Shown here in pieces: positions 25,399 to 33,289 of a DNA stretch of 64,000 nt. Under the pieces are notes generated by a model. That model worked only from the letters and a program-made list of their open reading frames with translations. It was not told where the DNA came from and did no database searches. The stretch is from Micromonospora mirobrigensis (GTDB taxonomy: Bacteria; Actinomycetota; Actinomycetes; Mycobacteriales; Micromonosporaceae): positions 25,442 to 89,441 of the forward strand of contig NZ_FMCX01000013.1 of NCBI RefSeq assembly GCF_900091555.1. Reading direction: 5' to 3'. Positions within the stretch are counted from its first letter, which is position 1. The number at the start of each line of letters is the position of its first letter. The position numbers and the translations under genes were made by a program.

Positions 25399-26249
25399 GC
25401 GGGCGCGTCCGCGGCGGGTCGTTCACCCAGCGTGTAGCGCACCCGCTGGGTGAGCCGGATCGTCCCGTCCGCGCCGCGCAGCCGACCGACGAAGTCGGTG
25501 GTGGCGGCGCGGACCCTCGCGCGCTCGTCCTCGCCGACGGCCTCCCACATGACCCGCTGGCCGTGCGACATGGAGAAGGCGTACCAGTGCTCGGGGCCGG
25601 TGAAGACGGCCTCGATGTCGAGCCCGACGGTGCGTACCCCCTGATATCCGGCGGCCGTGAGCAGCTCCTCGACCCCGGCGTCGCTGGCGAACGGGCCGGC
25701 GGTGCCGCTGGTGCGGGCGTCGAGCAGCTGCGGCGGGAGGTACGGTCGGAAGATCGCGTCCAGCTCCTCCCAGCGGGGGTCCCGGTCACCGAAGGTGGCG
25801 ACGCCGAGCCGGCCGCCGGGCACGAGCAGCTCCCGCCACGCCCGCAGCGCTGCCGCCGGGTCGGGCAGGAAGAACAGCACCAGCGACGAGGCCACCAGGT
25901 CGTAGCCGCCCGCCGGCAGGTCCGGGGCGGTGGCGTCCATCAGCCGTACGTCCACCTGGGCCAGTCCGCGCTGGGCCGCCTCGGCCCGGGTCGCCGCCAC
26001 CATCGCCGGCGCCAGGTCGACACCGGTCACCGACCCGGTCGGTCCGACCGCCTCGGCGAGCGGGAGGAGGACCGCTCCCCGCCCGCAGCCCACGTCCAGG
26101 GCGCGTTCGCCGGGGCGGGGGGCGAGCTCCCGGACCAGCCCTTCGGCGACCGGGGTGAACCAGGGCACCCCGACGTTGTCGTACGTGTCGGCCACCCGGT
26201 CGAAGAGGGCCGCCACCCGGGCGCTGCGCGCTGTTCCCGCTGGGTCCAT
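25395..26249 (-). CDS. Class I SAM-dependent methyltransferase, 284 aa
   Basis: The protein has the methyltransferase signature ALDVGCGRGAVLLPLAEAVG (motif I), then VTGVDLAPAMV with the ribose-binding Asp, LMDATAPDLP, and SSLVLFFLPDPAAALRAW as motif post-II. The C-terminal 110 residues form the substrate cap. It most resembles the UbiE/COQ5-like small-molecule methyltransferases. Target unknown. The ATG at 26249 begins MDPAGTARSARVAALFDRVA, a common opening of this type. It is convergent with glnA2, overlapping by four bases. Confidence 0.85.
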   Translation of the reverse strand: MDPAGTARSARVAALFDRVADTYDNVGVPWFTPVAEGLVRELAPRPGERALDVGCGRGAVLLPLAEAVGPTGSVTGVDLAPAMVAATRAEAAQRGLAQVDVRLMDATAPDLPAGGYDLVASSLVLFFLPDPAAALRAWRELLVPGGRLGVATFGDRDPRWEELDAIFRPYLPPQLLDARTSGTAGPFASDAGVEELLTAAGYQGVRTVGLDIEAVFTGPEHWYAFSMSHGQRVMWEAVGEDERARVRAATTDFVGRLRGADGTIRLTQRVRYTLGERPAADAPA

Positions 26250-26445
26250 GCCGGCGATTCTCGTCCCGTCGGCCCCACCGGCACAGGCCCGTACGGTCAG
26301 CCCCCGCCACCGGCCCGGCAGGTCGTCCGTCCGACGGGCGCGCGCAGGGCCGGGCTCACGGGTCTGCCGGCGGTGGTGCGGTCCCGCTATCGTCTCGATC
26401 ACCGCGCCGGCACTTCCGCCGGGCGCAGAGGTCGGGAGGCCGTCG

Positions 26446-26871
26446 GTGCTGGAGGATCTGCTCACCGGAGCATGGCAGAGCGTCGTGTTCGGAGTCGTCG
26501 GGGTGGGGCTGATGGCGGCCGGCTTCGTGCTGGTCGACCTGCTCACGCCCGGGAAGCTCCGGGAGCTGATCTGGGTGCAGCGCAACGGCAACGCCGCGCT
26601 GCTGCTCGCCGCGAACCAGCTCGGCATCGCCGGGATCGTCTTCACCGCGATCCTGACCAGCTACGACTCGTTCGGCAAGGGGCTCGCCTCGACGGTGGTC
26701 TTCGGGCTGATCGGGCTGGTGATCATGGCGTTGGCCTTCTTCGTGCTGGACCTGCTCACCCCGGGCAGGCTGGGCGAGGTGATCTGCGCCGACCAGCCGC
26801 ACCCGGCGGCCCGGGTCAGCGCCGCCACCCACTTCGGCGCGGCGCTGATCGTCTGCGCCTGCATCGCCTGA
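26446..26871 (+). CDS. DUF350 family membrane protein
   Basis: The 141-residue product has four membrane helices arranged as two similar halves: FVLVDLLTPGKLRELIW in the first and FFVLDLLTPGRLGEVIC in the second. This internal duplication with the conserved DLLTPG turn is the mark of DUF350 (UPF0719) proteins. They occur near polyamine or spermidine-synthase genes in some bacteria, but no function is settled. The GTG start has GGGAGG six bases upstream. Confidence 0.8.
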   Translation: MLEDLLTGAWQSVVFGVVGVGLMAAGFVLVDLLTPGKLRELIWVQRNGNAALLLAANQLGIAGIVFTAILTSYDSFGKGLASTVVFGLIGLVIMALAFFVLDLLTPGRLGEVICADQPHPAARVSAATHFGAALIVCACIA

Positions 26872-26903
26872 GGGCTGTCGTACCGGGGGCCTAGCCTGCG
26901 GGG

Positions 26904-27596
26904 GTGAACCGGACGGACCGTCTCTACGCCCTGGTGGAGGAGCTGCGGGTGGTCTCGCCGCGGCCGCGCAGCGCCGCCTGGCTGGCCCGGCGCTTCGAGG
27001 TGAGCACCCGCACCATCGAGCGGGACGTGGGCGCCTTGCAGGCCTCCGGGGTGCCGATCTGGGCCGAGCCGGGCCGCACCGGCGGCTACGCGGTCGACCG
27101 CGCGCACACCCTGCCGCCGGTCAACCTGACCGCGGGGGAGGCGGTGGCGATGGCGGTGGGCCTGCACCGGCTGCGCGGCACCCCCTTCGCGTCGGCCGCC
27201 GGGGCGGCGCTGCGCAAGCTGGTCGCGGTGATGCCGGCCGCCGACGTGGCCGAGGCGCACCGGCTCGCCGGCCGGGTGCACCTGATCGGCGACGGGCCGG
27301 CCACGCCCGTCCCGGCCCTCGTCGCCGGCGCGGTCACCGCCGGGCGCCTGCTGCGCCTCGGGTACGCCGACCGCGTCGGCGCGGTCTCGACCCGGGACGT
27401 GGAACCGCTGGGTTACCTGGGCAACGCCCGGCACTGGTACCTCGTGGCGTGGTGCCGGCTACGGGGCGGGCCGCGCTGCTTCCGCACCGACCGGATCGTC
27501 TCGGTGCGCCCGCTGGCCGAGCGGGTGACGCGGGAGCTGCGCCTGGACGAGCTGGACATCCCGCGCGAGCGGGTGCGGGCGCTCAGCCTGGTCTGA
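26904..27596 (+). CDS. YafY-type transcriptional regulator (HTH_11 + WYL)
   Basis: The N-terminus is a winged helix of the HTH_11 type (RSAAWLARRFEVSTRTIERD, then the wing GRTGGYAV). Residues from about 140 on form a WYL domain with GYLGNARHWYLVAWCRLRGG and the arginines FRTDRI that bind ligand, often a nucleic acid or nucleotide. Length of 230 residues is standard. It stands 167 bases before a VOC-family gene on the same strand, a very common pairing in which the regulator controls the neighbouring enzyme. Confidence 0.85.
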   Translation: MNRTDRLYALVEELRVVSPRPRSAAWLARRFEVSTRTIERDVGALQASGVPIWAEPGRTGGYAVDRAHTLPPVNLTAGEAVAMAVGLHRLRGTPFASAAGAALRKLVAVMPAADVAEAHRLAGRVHLIGDGPATPVPALVAGAVTAGRLLRLGYADRVGAVSTRDVEPLGYLGNARHWYLVAWCRLRGGPRCFRTDRIVSVRPLAERVTRELRLDELDIPRERVRALSLV

Positions 27597-27723
27597 AGGA
27601 CGGCGGCGCGGGTGGTGGGCCGATCCGGGCGCCGGCGGCGGGCTCCCGGCGCAGGTGCGGCGAATCGCTCCGGAAACACCGACAGGACGCTGTCGGGGAC
27701 GTCGCCGAGGCTGACTCCTGACG

Positions 27724-27746
27724 GCGCCGGCCACCCCGGCCGGCGC
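27724..27746 (+). terminator. 9-bp hairpin between the WYL regulator and the VOC gene
   Basis: GCGCCGGCC at 27724-27732 pairs exactly with GGCCGGCGC at 27738-27746 over a five-base loop. It ends six bases before the AAGGAGG region of the VOC gene, so it could be a terminator of the regulator transcript or a leader hairpin of the next gene. Confidence 0.4.
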
Positions 27747-27763
27747 GCTCAGAAGGAGGCAGC

Positions 27764-28135
27764 ATGTCCGGCACGCCCATCACCTGGTTCGAGATCGGCT
27801 CCGACCGCCCGGCGGAGGTCGAGGGCTTCTACGCCGACCTGTTCGGCTGGACGTTCGAGGAGCAGGGGCCGCCCGGCGCGTCGTACCGGCAGACGGTGGC
27901 CGGCGGGGAGCGGGGGATCGGCGGGGCGATCCGGGCCACCGAGGGGGACGCGGCGAACTACGCGATCTTCCACGCCGAAGTGACCGACGTGGCGGAGACC
28001 TGCCGGCGGGCCGAGGCGGCCGGTGGCAAGGTGCTGGTGCCGGCGCGGACCACGCCGCGCGGACTCACCCTGGCCCAGCTGCTCGATCCGGCCGGCAACC
28101 GGGTCGGCGTGTTCACGCCACCCACCCCGGCCTGA
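27764..28135 (+). CDS. VOC family protein, 123 aa
   Basis: The product has the beta-alpha-beta pattern of glyoxalase/bleomycin-resistance proteins: PITWFEIGSDRPAEVEGFY and DLFGWTFEEQG at the start and GLTLAQLLDPAGNRVGVF at the end. Family members of this subtype are small dimeric enzymes or binding proteins of unknown substrate. AAGGAGG is placed ideally before the ATG. The WYL regulator upstream is its likely controller. Confidence 0.8.
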   Translation: MSGTPITWFEIGSDRPAEVEGFYADLFGWTFEEQGPPGASYRQTVAGGERGIGGAIRATEGDAANYAIFHAEVTDVAETCRRAEAAGGKVLVPARTTPRGLTLAQLLDPAGNRVGVFTPPTPA

Positions 28136-28190
28136 CCGAACTGCGCCGACCGGGCCGCTGCCCGGGCTGCCCGAGCGGTGGAGAAGCCGA

Positions 28191-28241
28191 CGTGCGGCAT
28201 GTCGCGGTCCCAGGAGGGCGGGAACCGCGACATGCCGCACG
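28191..28241. terminator. 18-bp perfect hairpin between convergent genes
   Basis: The bases at 28191-28208 (CGTGCGGCATGTCGCGGT) and 28224-28241 are exact reverse complements, with a 15-base loop that can extend the stem a little further. It lies between the VOC gene and the leftward secreted-protein gene, 15 bases past the latter's stop, and should stop transcription in both directions. Confidence 0.8.
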
Positions 28242-28255
28242 AGTCACGCGCCGGG

Positions 28256-28729
28256 TCAGCGCATGTGGTGGCCGCGGAAGCCCATCCCGCCCATGCCGCC
28301 GCCGGGGAAGACCCCGGACTCGGCGGCCTTGGTGATCGCGTCGGCCTGCTCCTGGGTGAGCTTGCCGTCCTTGACCGCCTGGTCCAGCCGCTGCTTGAGC
28401 ATGGCCTGCCGATCCTCGGCGGACGGGCGCGCCGGCCGGTCGGCCTGGTGCTCCGCGCGCAGCTTCTCCAGCGCTGCGGTGACCTTCTCGGTCGGTACGC
28501 CCAGCTCCTTGGCCAGCGCCTCGGCGAACTCGGCCTGCCGGTCGGCCCGCTGCTGCTGCCGGTCGGTCCCCTGATCGTTCGTGCCGCCCTGGTCGGCGCT
28601 GCTGCTGGCGCTCGGCGTCGGGGTGGCGCTCTCCTCCGCGAACGCGGGGGCGGCGGCGATCCCCACGCCGAGTACCCCGGCGGCGGCCAGGCCGGCCAGC
28701 AGGTGCTTCTTCGACATCGTGCGGGACAT
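28256..28729 (-). CDS. Secreted hypothetical protein, 157 aa
   Basis: A signal peptide is clear: KKHLLAGLAAAGVLGVGIAA with an APAFA cleavage site near residue 31. The mature protein is a Ser/Thr-rich linker followed by helical segments rich in Gln, Ala and Asp (RADRQAEFAEALAKELGVP, then LKQRLDQAVKDGKLTQEQAD), and a Gly/Met/His-rich end (GGGMGGMGFRGHHMR). The helix pattern resembles secreted proteins with DUF2680-like or periplasmic helical repeats, and the tail could bind metal. Function unknown. GGAGG lies four bases before the ATG. Confidence 0.7.
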   Translation of the reverse strand: MSRTMSKKHLLAGLAAAGVLGVGIAAAPAFAEESATPTPSASSSADQGGTNDQGTDRQQQRADRQAEFAEALAKELGVPTEKVTAALEKLRAEHQADRPARPSAEDRQAMLKQRLDQAVKDGKLTQEQADAITKAAESGVFPGGGMGGMGFRGHHMR

Positions 28730-28902
28730 CAGTCCTCCGGTCGGTTTCGGTGGTGCGGCGATTACGTGACCGACAGTGACCGGCTGAGCTGGGCGGAAGC
28801 CGTGGCGACCCTATGAGTCAGCTGGCAGTCGCGCCGGAATCGCGTTGCGCCCGCGGGCGGGGGAGCGCAGGGTGGGCCCGTTGCCGGAGGAGGGGAGGCC
28901 GG

Positions 28903-29781
28903 ATGGCGCGGATCCGGGAGATCGAGCTGGCCGGGGCGGGCTCGGGGCCGTACGGGATCACCGTGGGCCCGGACGGCGCGCTCTGGGTGACCCTGTCCGG
29001 CAGCGGTGGCACGGCCCGGGTCGGGCTGGACGGCGACGTCCGGGAGCACCTCACGGACCCGGCGGAGAGCCGTCCGCTGATCATCGTCGGTGGGCCGGAC
29101 GGCGCGCTGTGGTATACCCGCTCCGGCGACGACCGGCTGGGCCGGATCACCACCGACGGGGTCGCCGGCTCGGTGCCGCTGCCGGCGGGCAGCGGCCCGT
29201 GCGGGCTCGTCGCCGGTCCCGACGGTGCCCTCTGGTACGCCGCGATGAACCGCGACACCGTCGGCCGGGTGACCCTCGACGGGCAGGTCACCGAGTTCCC
29301 GCTGCCGGTCGACGGGGCCTTCCCGTCGATGCTGGCGGTCGGCCCCGACCGGGCGCTGTGGTGCACGCTCAACCGGGCGAACGCGATCGCCCGGATCGAC
29401 CCGTCCGGGCGGGTACGCCTGCACGCCCTGCCCACCGACGCGGCCGGCCCGGTCGGGATCAGCGCCGGCGGCGACGGCGGGCTCTGGTTCGTGGAGATCC
29501 TCGCCGGGCAGCTCGGCCGGATCACCGTCGACGGTGAGATCACCGAGTTCCCGCTGCCGGACCGGGCCGCCCGCCCGCACGCGATCGCGGCCGACCCGGC
29601 CGGCGGTTGCTGGTTCACCGAGTGGGGCGCGAACCGGATCGGTCACGTCGACGCGGGCGGCCGGATCATCGGCCACGACCTGCCCACCCCGGCCGGTGAA
29701 CCGCACGGGATCGTGGTCGCCCCCGACGGGAGCGTCTGCGCGGCCCTGGAGACCGGCGCCGTCGCCGTCCTGACCCCCTGA
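28903..29781 (+). CDS. vgb: Virginiamycin B lyase-like beta-propeller
   Basis: The 292-residue protein consists of seven repeats of the GPDGALWYT(x)…RIT(x)DG type, the blades of a Vgb propeller. Vgb enzymes open the ring of type B streptogramins without water, using His and Glu residues on one face; ARPHAIAAD and GEPHGIVVAPD supply His residues at plausible places. The protein lacks a signal peptide, as expected. Actinomycetes often carry such genes as intrinsic or self-resistance determinants. The ATG is preceded by GGAGGAGGGGAGG. Activity against streptogramins is inference. Confidence 0.8.
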   Translation: MARIREIELAGAGSGPYGITVGPDGALWVTLSGSGGTARVGLDGDVREHLTDPAESRPLIIVGGPDGALWYTRSGDDRLGRITTDGVAGSVPLPAGSGPCGLVAGPDGALWYAAMNRDTVGRVTLDGQVTEFPLPVDGAFPSMLAVGPDRALWCTLNRANAIARIDPSGRVRLHALPTDAAGPVGISAGGDGGLWFVEILAGQLGRITVDGEITEFPLPDRAARPHAIAADPAGGCWFTEWGANRIGHVDAGGRIIGHDLPTPAGEPHGIVVAPDGSVCAALETGAVAVLTP

Positions 29782-29816
29782 CGGCCGGCGGGTCCCTCGA
29801 GGGGTCCCGCCGGCCG
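29782..29816. terminator. Hairpin between convergent genes (vgb and metallophosphoesterase)
   Basis: CGGCCGGCGGG at 29782-29792 pairs exactly with CCCGCCGGCCG at 29806-29816, and the loop holds a further CCCTCGAGGG palindrome. It begins at the vgb stop codon and lies 14 bases past the other gene's stop. Confidence 0.7.
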
Positions 29817-29829
29817 CGAAGAGCGCGGC

Positions 29830-31377
29830 TCAGACGCAGTTGGGGAACTCGGAGCCGACCAGGTTGCAGTTGGTGCCCGGCACGACGGCGCCGGCCTGGT
29901 CGAAGTGCCGCAGGTTCCAGGTGGTGCCGACGTCGCGCAGCACCGCGTAGCCGAAGTCCCGCACGGTGACCAGGTGAACGAGGGGCACGCCGTCGACGGG
30001 CTTGTTGATCAGGTTGGCGTCCTGCCAGTTCTTGTCGTCCAGTGCGGTGCCCGAGTCGCCCACGGTCACCTGCGGCGGGCGGCGCGGGGTGGCGGTGCCG
30101 AAGTCAAGCATCTGGTAGAGGTGGACGTGCCCGGAGAGGATCAGGTCGATCCGCGCGTCGAGCATGCCGACTGTGGTGGCCGCGACCGCGTTCTCCAGCA
30201 CCGGTGTGATCCAGACCGGGTTGCCGGCCATGTTCTGGGCGACCACCGCCCAGATCGGCGTGTGACTGAGCAGGAAGTTGTCGCCCGGCCGGACCAGGGT
30301 GTTGTTGACCTGGTTGAACTGCGCCGTGTACCTGGCGAGCCCGGATGCCGTGTCACAGGTCGGCGGGTTCAGGTCGTCGCCGGCGCAGGAGGTGTCCGTC
30401 AGCAGCAACCCGAGGGTGCCGGCGTTGAGCCGGACCGGCGGGCTGTAGTCCTGCACCGCCCCGGGACTGCACGCGGTCGTGCTCAGGGTGGGCGCAAGGT
30501 AGCGGAACCACACCTCACCGGCGCGCTGGCAGGTCTCGTGGTTGCCGCGAACGAACACGAACGGCGCCGTCCTCAGCAGCGCCGCCGCCGGCTCGAAGAA
30601 GTCGGTGACCAGGCAGCCCCAGGTGCGGTAGTTCAGGCTCGTGCTCGGGCCGCCGCAGAGCGGCGCCGGTTGCGTCTGGACCAGGGTCCGGTAGATGTAG
30701 TCGCCGGTGTGGATCACCAGGTCCGGCGGGACCGGCCTGGCGGCCGCCGCGTTCGCCACGTTCTGCAGCGGCCAGTTCGACGGTGTGTTCTGGCAGACCT
30801 GCGCCGCGCCCACCGCCGGGATCCGGCAGCCGGTGTCGCCGATCTCGGCGATGTTGGCCGGTCGGGACGTGGCGGCGCCGAGCTGGGTCCAGTTCGGCAG
30901 CGGGACCGCGCCGTTGACGCCGGCGTTCACCGGCACCGGGCTGGTCGTCACGTCGATCCGGGCGGCGGTGGCGGCCGGCGGGACGAGCCGGGTGCAGACG
31001 GTGGCGGTGGTGGGATACATGCTCACCGTGCTCTCCTGCACCATCTGGCGCCGCACCGGCTGCCCGCCGGTGGTCACCACCAGGATCGGGCAGCTACCGG
31101 CCGGGGTGACGAACCGGACCTGGGCGCCCGCCGGGACGAGCTGGGTCCACGCCCAGGCATCCTGTGGCGGTGGTGGTGGCAGCTGGATCGGTGGCGACTG
31201 CGTCGGGGACGGCTGCGGCGAGGGCGGTGGGTACGGTGGTCGGTGGCCGCCGCCGTCCCCCTCGACCTGCCCCGCGCCGTCCGCCAGGGCGAACGGCACC
31301 GCCTGGGCGGACGCCAGGGCGGCCACGGCCACCGAGCCGATCAGCACCGCCATCCGCAACCCGTTCCGACGCTTCAT
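29830..31377 (-). CDS. Secreted metallophosphoesterase
   Basis: The 515-residue protein has an N-terminal signal peptide (MAVLIGSVAVAALASAQAVP), a Pro/Ser-rich linker up to about residue 75, a beta-rich domain, and a calcineurin-type phosphoesterase core. Metal-binding motifs appear in order: IGDTG, HTGDY, RGNHET and SGHVHLYQ. Several cysteines suit an extracellular enzyme. It probably releases phosphate from organic esters outside the cell, perhaps under phosphate limitation, though no PHO box was identified. The start region KRRNGLR before the hydrophobic stretch is typical. Confidence 0.85.
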   Translation of the reverse strand: MKRRNGLRMAVLIGSVAVAALASAQAVPFALADGAGQVEGDGGGHRPPYPPPSPQPSPTQSPPIQLPPPPPQDAWAWTQLVPAGAQVRFVTPAGSCPILVVTTGGQPVRRQMVQESTVSMYPTTATVCTRLVPPAATAARIDVTTSPVPVNAGVNGAVPLPNWTQLGAATSRPANIAEIGDTGCRIPAVGAAQVCQNTPSNWPLQNVANAAAARPVPPDLVIHTGDYIYRTLVQTQPAPLCGGPSTSLNYRTWGCLVTDFFEPAAALLRTAPFVFVRGNHETCQRAGEVWFRYLAPTLSTTACSPGAVQDYSPPVRLNAGTLGLLLTDTSCAGDDLNPPTCDTASGLARYTAQFNQVNNTLVRPGDNFLLSHTPIWAVVAQNMAGNPVWITPVLENAVAATTVGMLDARIDLILSGHVHLYQMLDFGTATPRRPPQVTVGDSGTALDDKNWQDANLINKPVDGVPLVHLVTVRDFGYAVLRDVGTTWNLRHFDQAGAVVPGTNCNLVGSEFPNCV

Positions 31378-31516
31378 GCTGCTCCTCCGCAGAGCCGGTG
31401 ACCCCGGCCGACACGCGAGGTCCTGTCAGGTATGGCCTGGTTGGGACCGTACCGACGGTTTTTCACCTTTTCTGCGGTTATGGGAGTTCAGTGCCCGAAC
31501 GTGCCCGGCCGGGTGG

Positions 31517-32443
31517 TCAGCGCACCGCCGGCGCGACGGTCAAGGTGCCCGCCGTCGCGTCCAGCACCGCCGGGGTGCCGACCGGGACGGTGAGCTGCCC
31601 CGGGCCGTGGCCGATCGGCAGCCCGCCCAGCACCGGCACGCCGAGGTCGCCCAGCCGGTCGGTGAGCACGTCGACCACCGTGGTGTCCCAGCCGTCCGCG
31701 CAGTCGGTGAACTGGCCCACCGCCACCCCGGCCAGCCCGTCCAGCGCGCCCGCGCGGCGCAGGTGGGTGAGCATCCGGTCGATCTTGTACGGCGGCTCCT
31801 GCACCTCCTCGACCAGCAGCACCGCCCCGGTCAGGTCGGGCATGTCGGCGGTGCCGATCGAGGCGGTGATCAGGCACAGGTTGCCGCCGAGCAGGACGCC
31901 CTCGGCCCGGCCCGGCACCCGTACGCCGAAGCTCTCCTCGGCCGCGACCGCCGCGACCGTCACCGGCGCGGGGGTCATCAGCGCGGCGTGCATCGACTCC
32001 ACCGAGGCCAGCGGCAGGCGCTCGTCCCGCCACGCCGCGCCCGGCCCGTGCACGCCCGCCAACCGGGCGCCTCGCCAGAGCGCGAACTGGAGGGCGGTGA
32101 TGTCGGAGAAGCCGGCCACCACCTTCGGGTCGCTCCGGACCGCCGCCATGTCGATCAGGTCGACCACCCGCTGCGCGCCGTAGCCGCCCCGGGTGCAGAT
32201 CACCCCGCGGATCTCCGGGTCGGCGAACGCGGCGTTCAGGTCCGCGGCCCGCAGCACGTCGTCGCCGGCCAGGTAGCCGTGCCGGGCGTACGCGTTCGGT
32301 CCCAGCACGGGCCGCAGCCCCCAGCCGGTGAGCAGCTCCACACCCCGGGCCACCAGCTCGGGGGTGGTCGGCCCGGACGGCGAGACGAGCATCACCGGGT
32401 CGCCGGGGCGCAGGACGGGCGGGCGCAGCGCGGAGGTGGTCAC
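31517..32443 (-). CDS. LD-carboxypeptidase (peptidase family S66)
   Basis: The 308-residue protein contains the S66 catalytic features: GVICTRGGYGAQRVVDLID near residue 90, the nucleophile serine in VAGFSDITALQFAL, and the C-terminal Glu (LLVEEVQEPPYKIDRML) and His (LPIGHGPGQL). The family removes the terminal D-alanine from tetrapeptides in peptidoglycan recycling; related members (MccF) cleave microcin C-type nucleotide conjugates and give resistance. The sequence does not decide between them. It is divergent from the amidotransferase gene. Confidence 0.88.
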   Translation of the reverse strand: MTTSALRPPVLRPGDPVMLVSPSGPTTPELVARGVELLTGWGLRPVLGPNAYARHGYLAGDDVLRAADLNAAFADPEIRGVICTRGGYGAQRVVDLIDMAAVRSDPKVVAGFSDITALQFALWRGARLAGVHGPGAAWRDERLPLASVESMHAALMTPAPVTVAAVAAEESFGVRVPGRAEGVLLGGNLCLITASIGTADMPDLTGAVLLVEEVQEPPYKIDRMLTHLRRAGALDGLAGVAVGQFTDCADGWDTTVVDVLTDRLGDLGVPVLGGLPIGHGPGQLTVPVGTPAVLDATAGTLTVAPAVR

Positions 32444-32517
32444 GACGACCGAGCCTAACGCCGGTGCCGGCCGAGCCGTTCCCAGCGGGCGTGGGCCTAC
32501 CCGTTAGCCTCGACGGC

Positions 32518-33285
32518 GTGGCAACCGCGCTGGTGATCGAGAACGACCCGACCGACGACCTCCGCCGGCTCGGCGACTGGCTGGCCGAGGGCGGGCTGGA
32601 GCTGTCCGTGCTGCGCCCGCACGCCGGCGACGACCTCCCCGCCGACCTCGACGGGTACGCCGCGCTGGTGGTGCTCGGCGGCGACCAGCAGGCGTACCCG
32701 CTGCCCGACGGGACGCCCGGCGCGCCCTGGTTCCCGGCGCTGGAGGGGTTGCTGCGCAAGGCCGTCCGGCGCCGGCTGCCCACCCTCGGCGTCTGCCTCG
32801 GCGCGCAGCTGCTCGCCACCGCGCACGCCGGGCAGGTCGAGCGCAGCCCCTCCGGGCCGGAGGTCGGGCCGGGCGTGGTCGGCAAGCGGGACGCCGCCGA
32901 GGGCGACCCGCTGTTCAGGTACGTGCCGCTGATCCCGGACGTGCTCCAGTGGCACTCCGACGAGATCACCGAGCTGCCCCGGGGAGCCACCCTGCTGGCC
33001 GCCTCCACCCGCTACCCGCACCAGGCGTTCCGCCTCGGCGACCGGGCCTGGGGCCTCCAGTTCCACATCGAGTGCGACACCGCGATGATCGCCGAGTGGG
33101 CCCGCGACTCGGAGCTGCTGGCCGAGCTGGGCTACGACGAGGAGCTGGTGGTGGCCGCCTGCGACCGGGTGCTGGCCGACGTGGAGGAGGTCTGGCAGCC
33201 GTTCGCCGTCCGGTTCGCCGCCCTTGCCATGGGCGAGCTGGGCGACGACGTCACCCGGCCCGGCCTGCCCCTGCTCGGGCACTGA
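32518..33285 (+). CDS. Class I glutamine amidotransferase-like protein
   Basis: The 255-residue protein is a stand-alone GATase1 domain: VVLGGDQQAYPL early, the nucleophile Cys in LGVCLGAQLLATAHAG, and the His-Glu pair in WGLQFHIECD. Relatives annotated as GMP-synthase-like act on glutamine or gamma-glutamyl compounds, for example in breakdown of gamma-glutamyl polyamines. The GTG start fits the family; the stop is four bases before glnE, so they are co-transcribed. Its place in front of glnE suggests a role in nitrogen metabolism, by context only. Confidence 0.82.
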   Translation: MATALVIENDPTDDLRRLGDWLAEGGLELSVLRPHAGDDLPADLDGYAALVVLGGDQQAYPLPDGTPGAPWFPALEGLLRKAVRRRLPTLGVCLGAQLLATAHAGQVERSPSGPEVGPGVVGKRDAAEGDPLFRYVPLIPDVLQWHSDEITELPRGATLLAASTRYPHQAFRLGDRAWGLQFHIECDTAMIAEWARDSELLAELGYDEELVVAACDRVLADVEEVWQPFAVRFAALAMGELGDDVTRPGLPLLGH

Positions 33286-33289
33286 GGCG

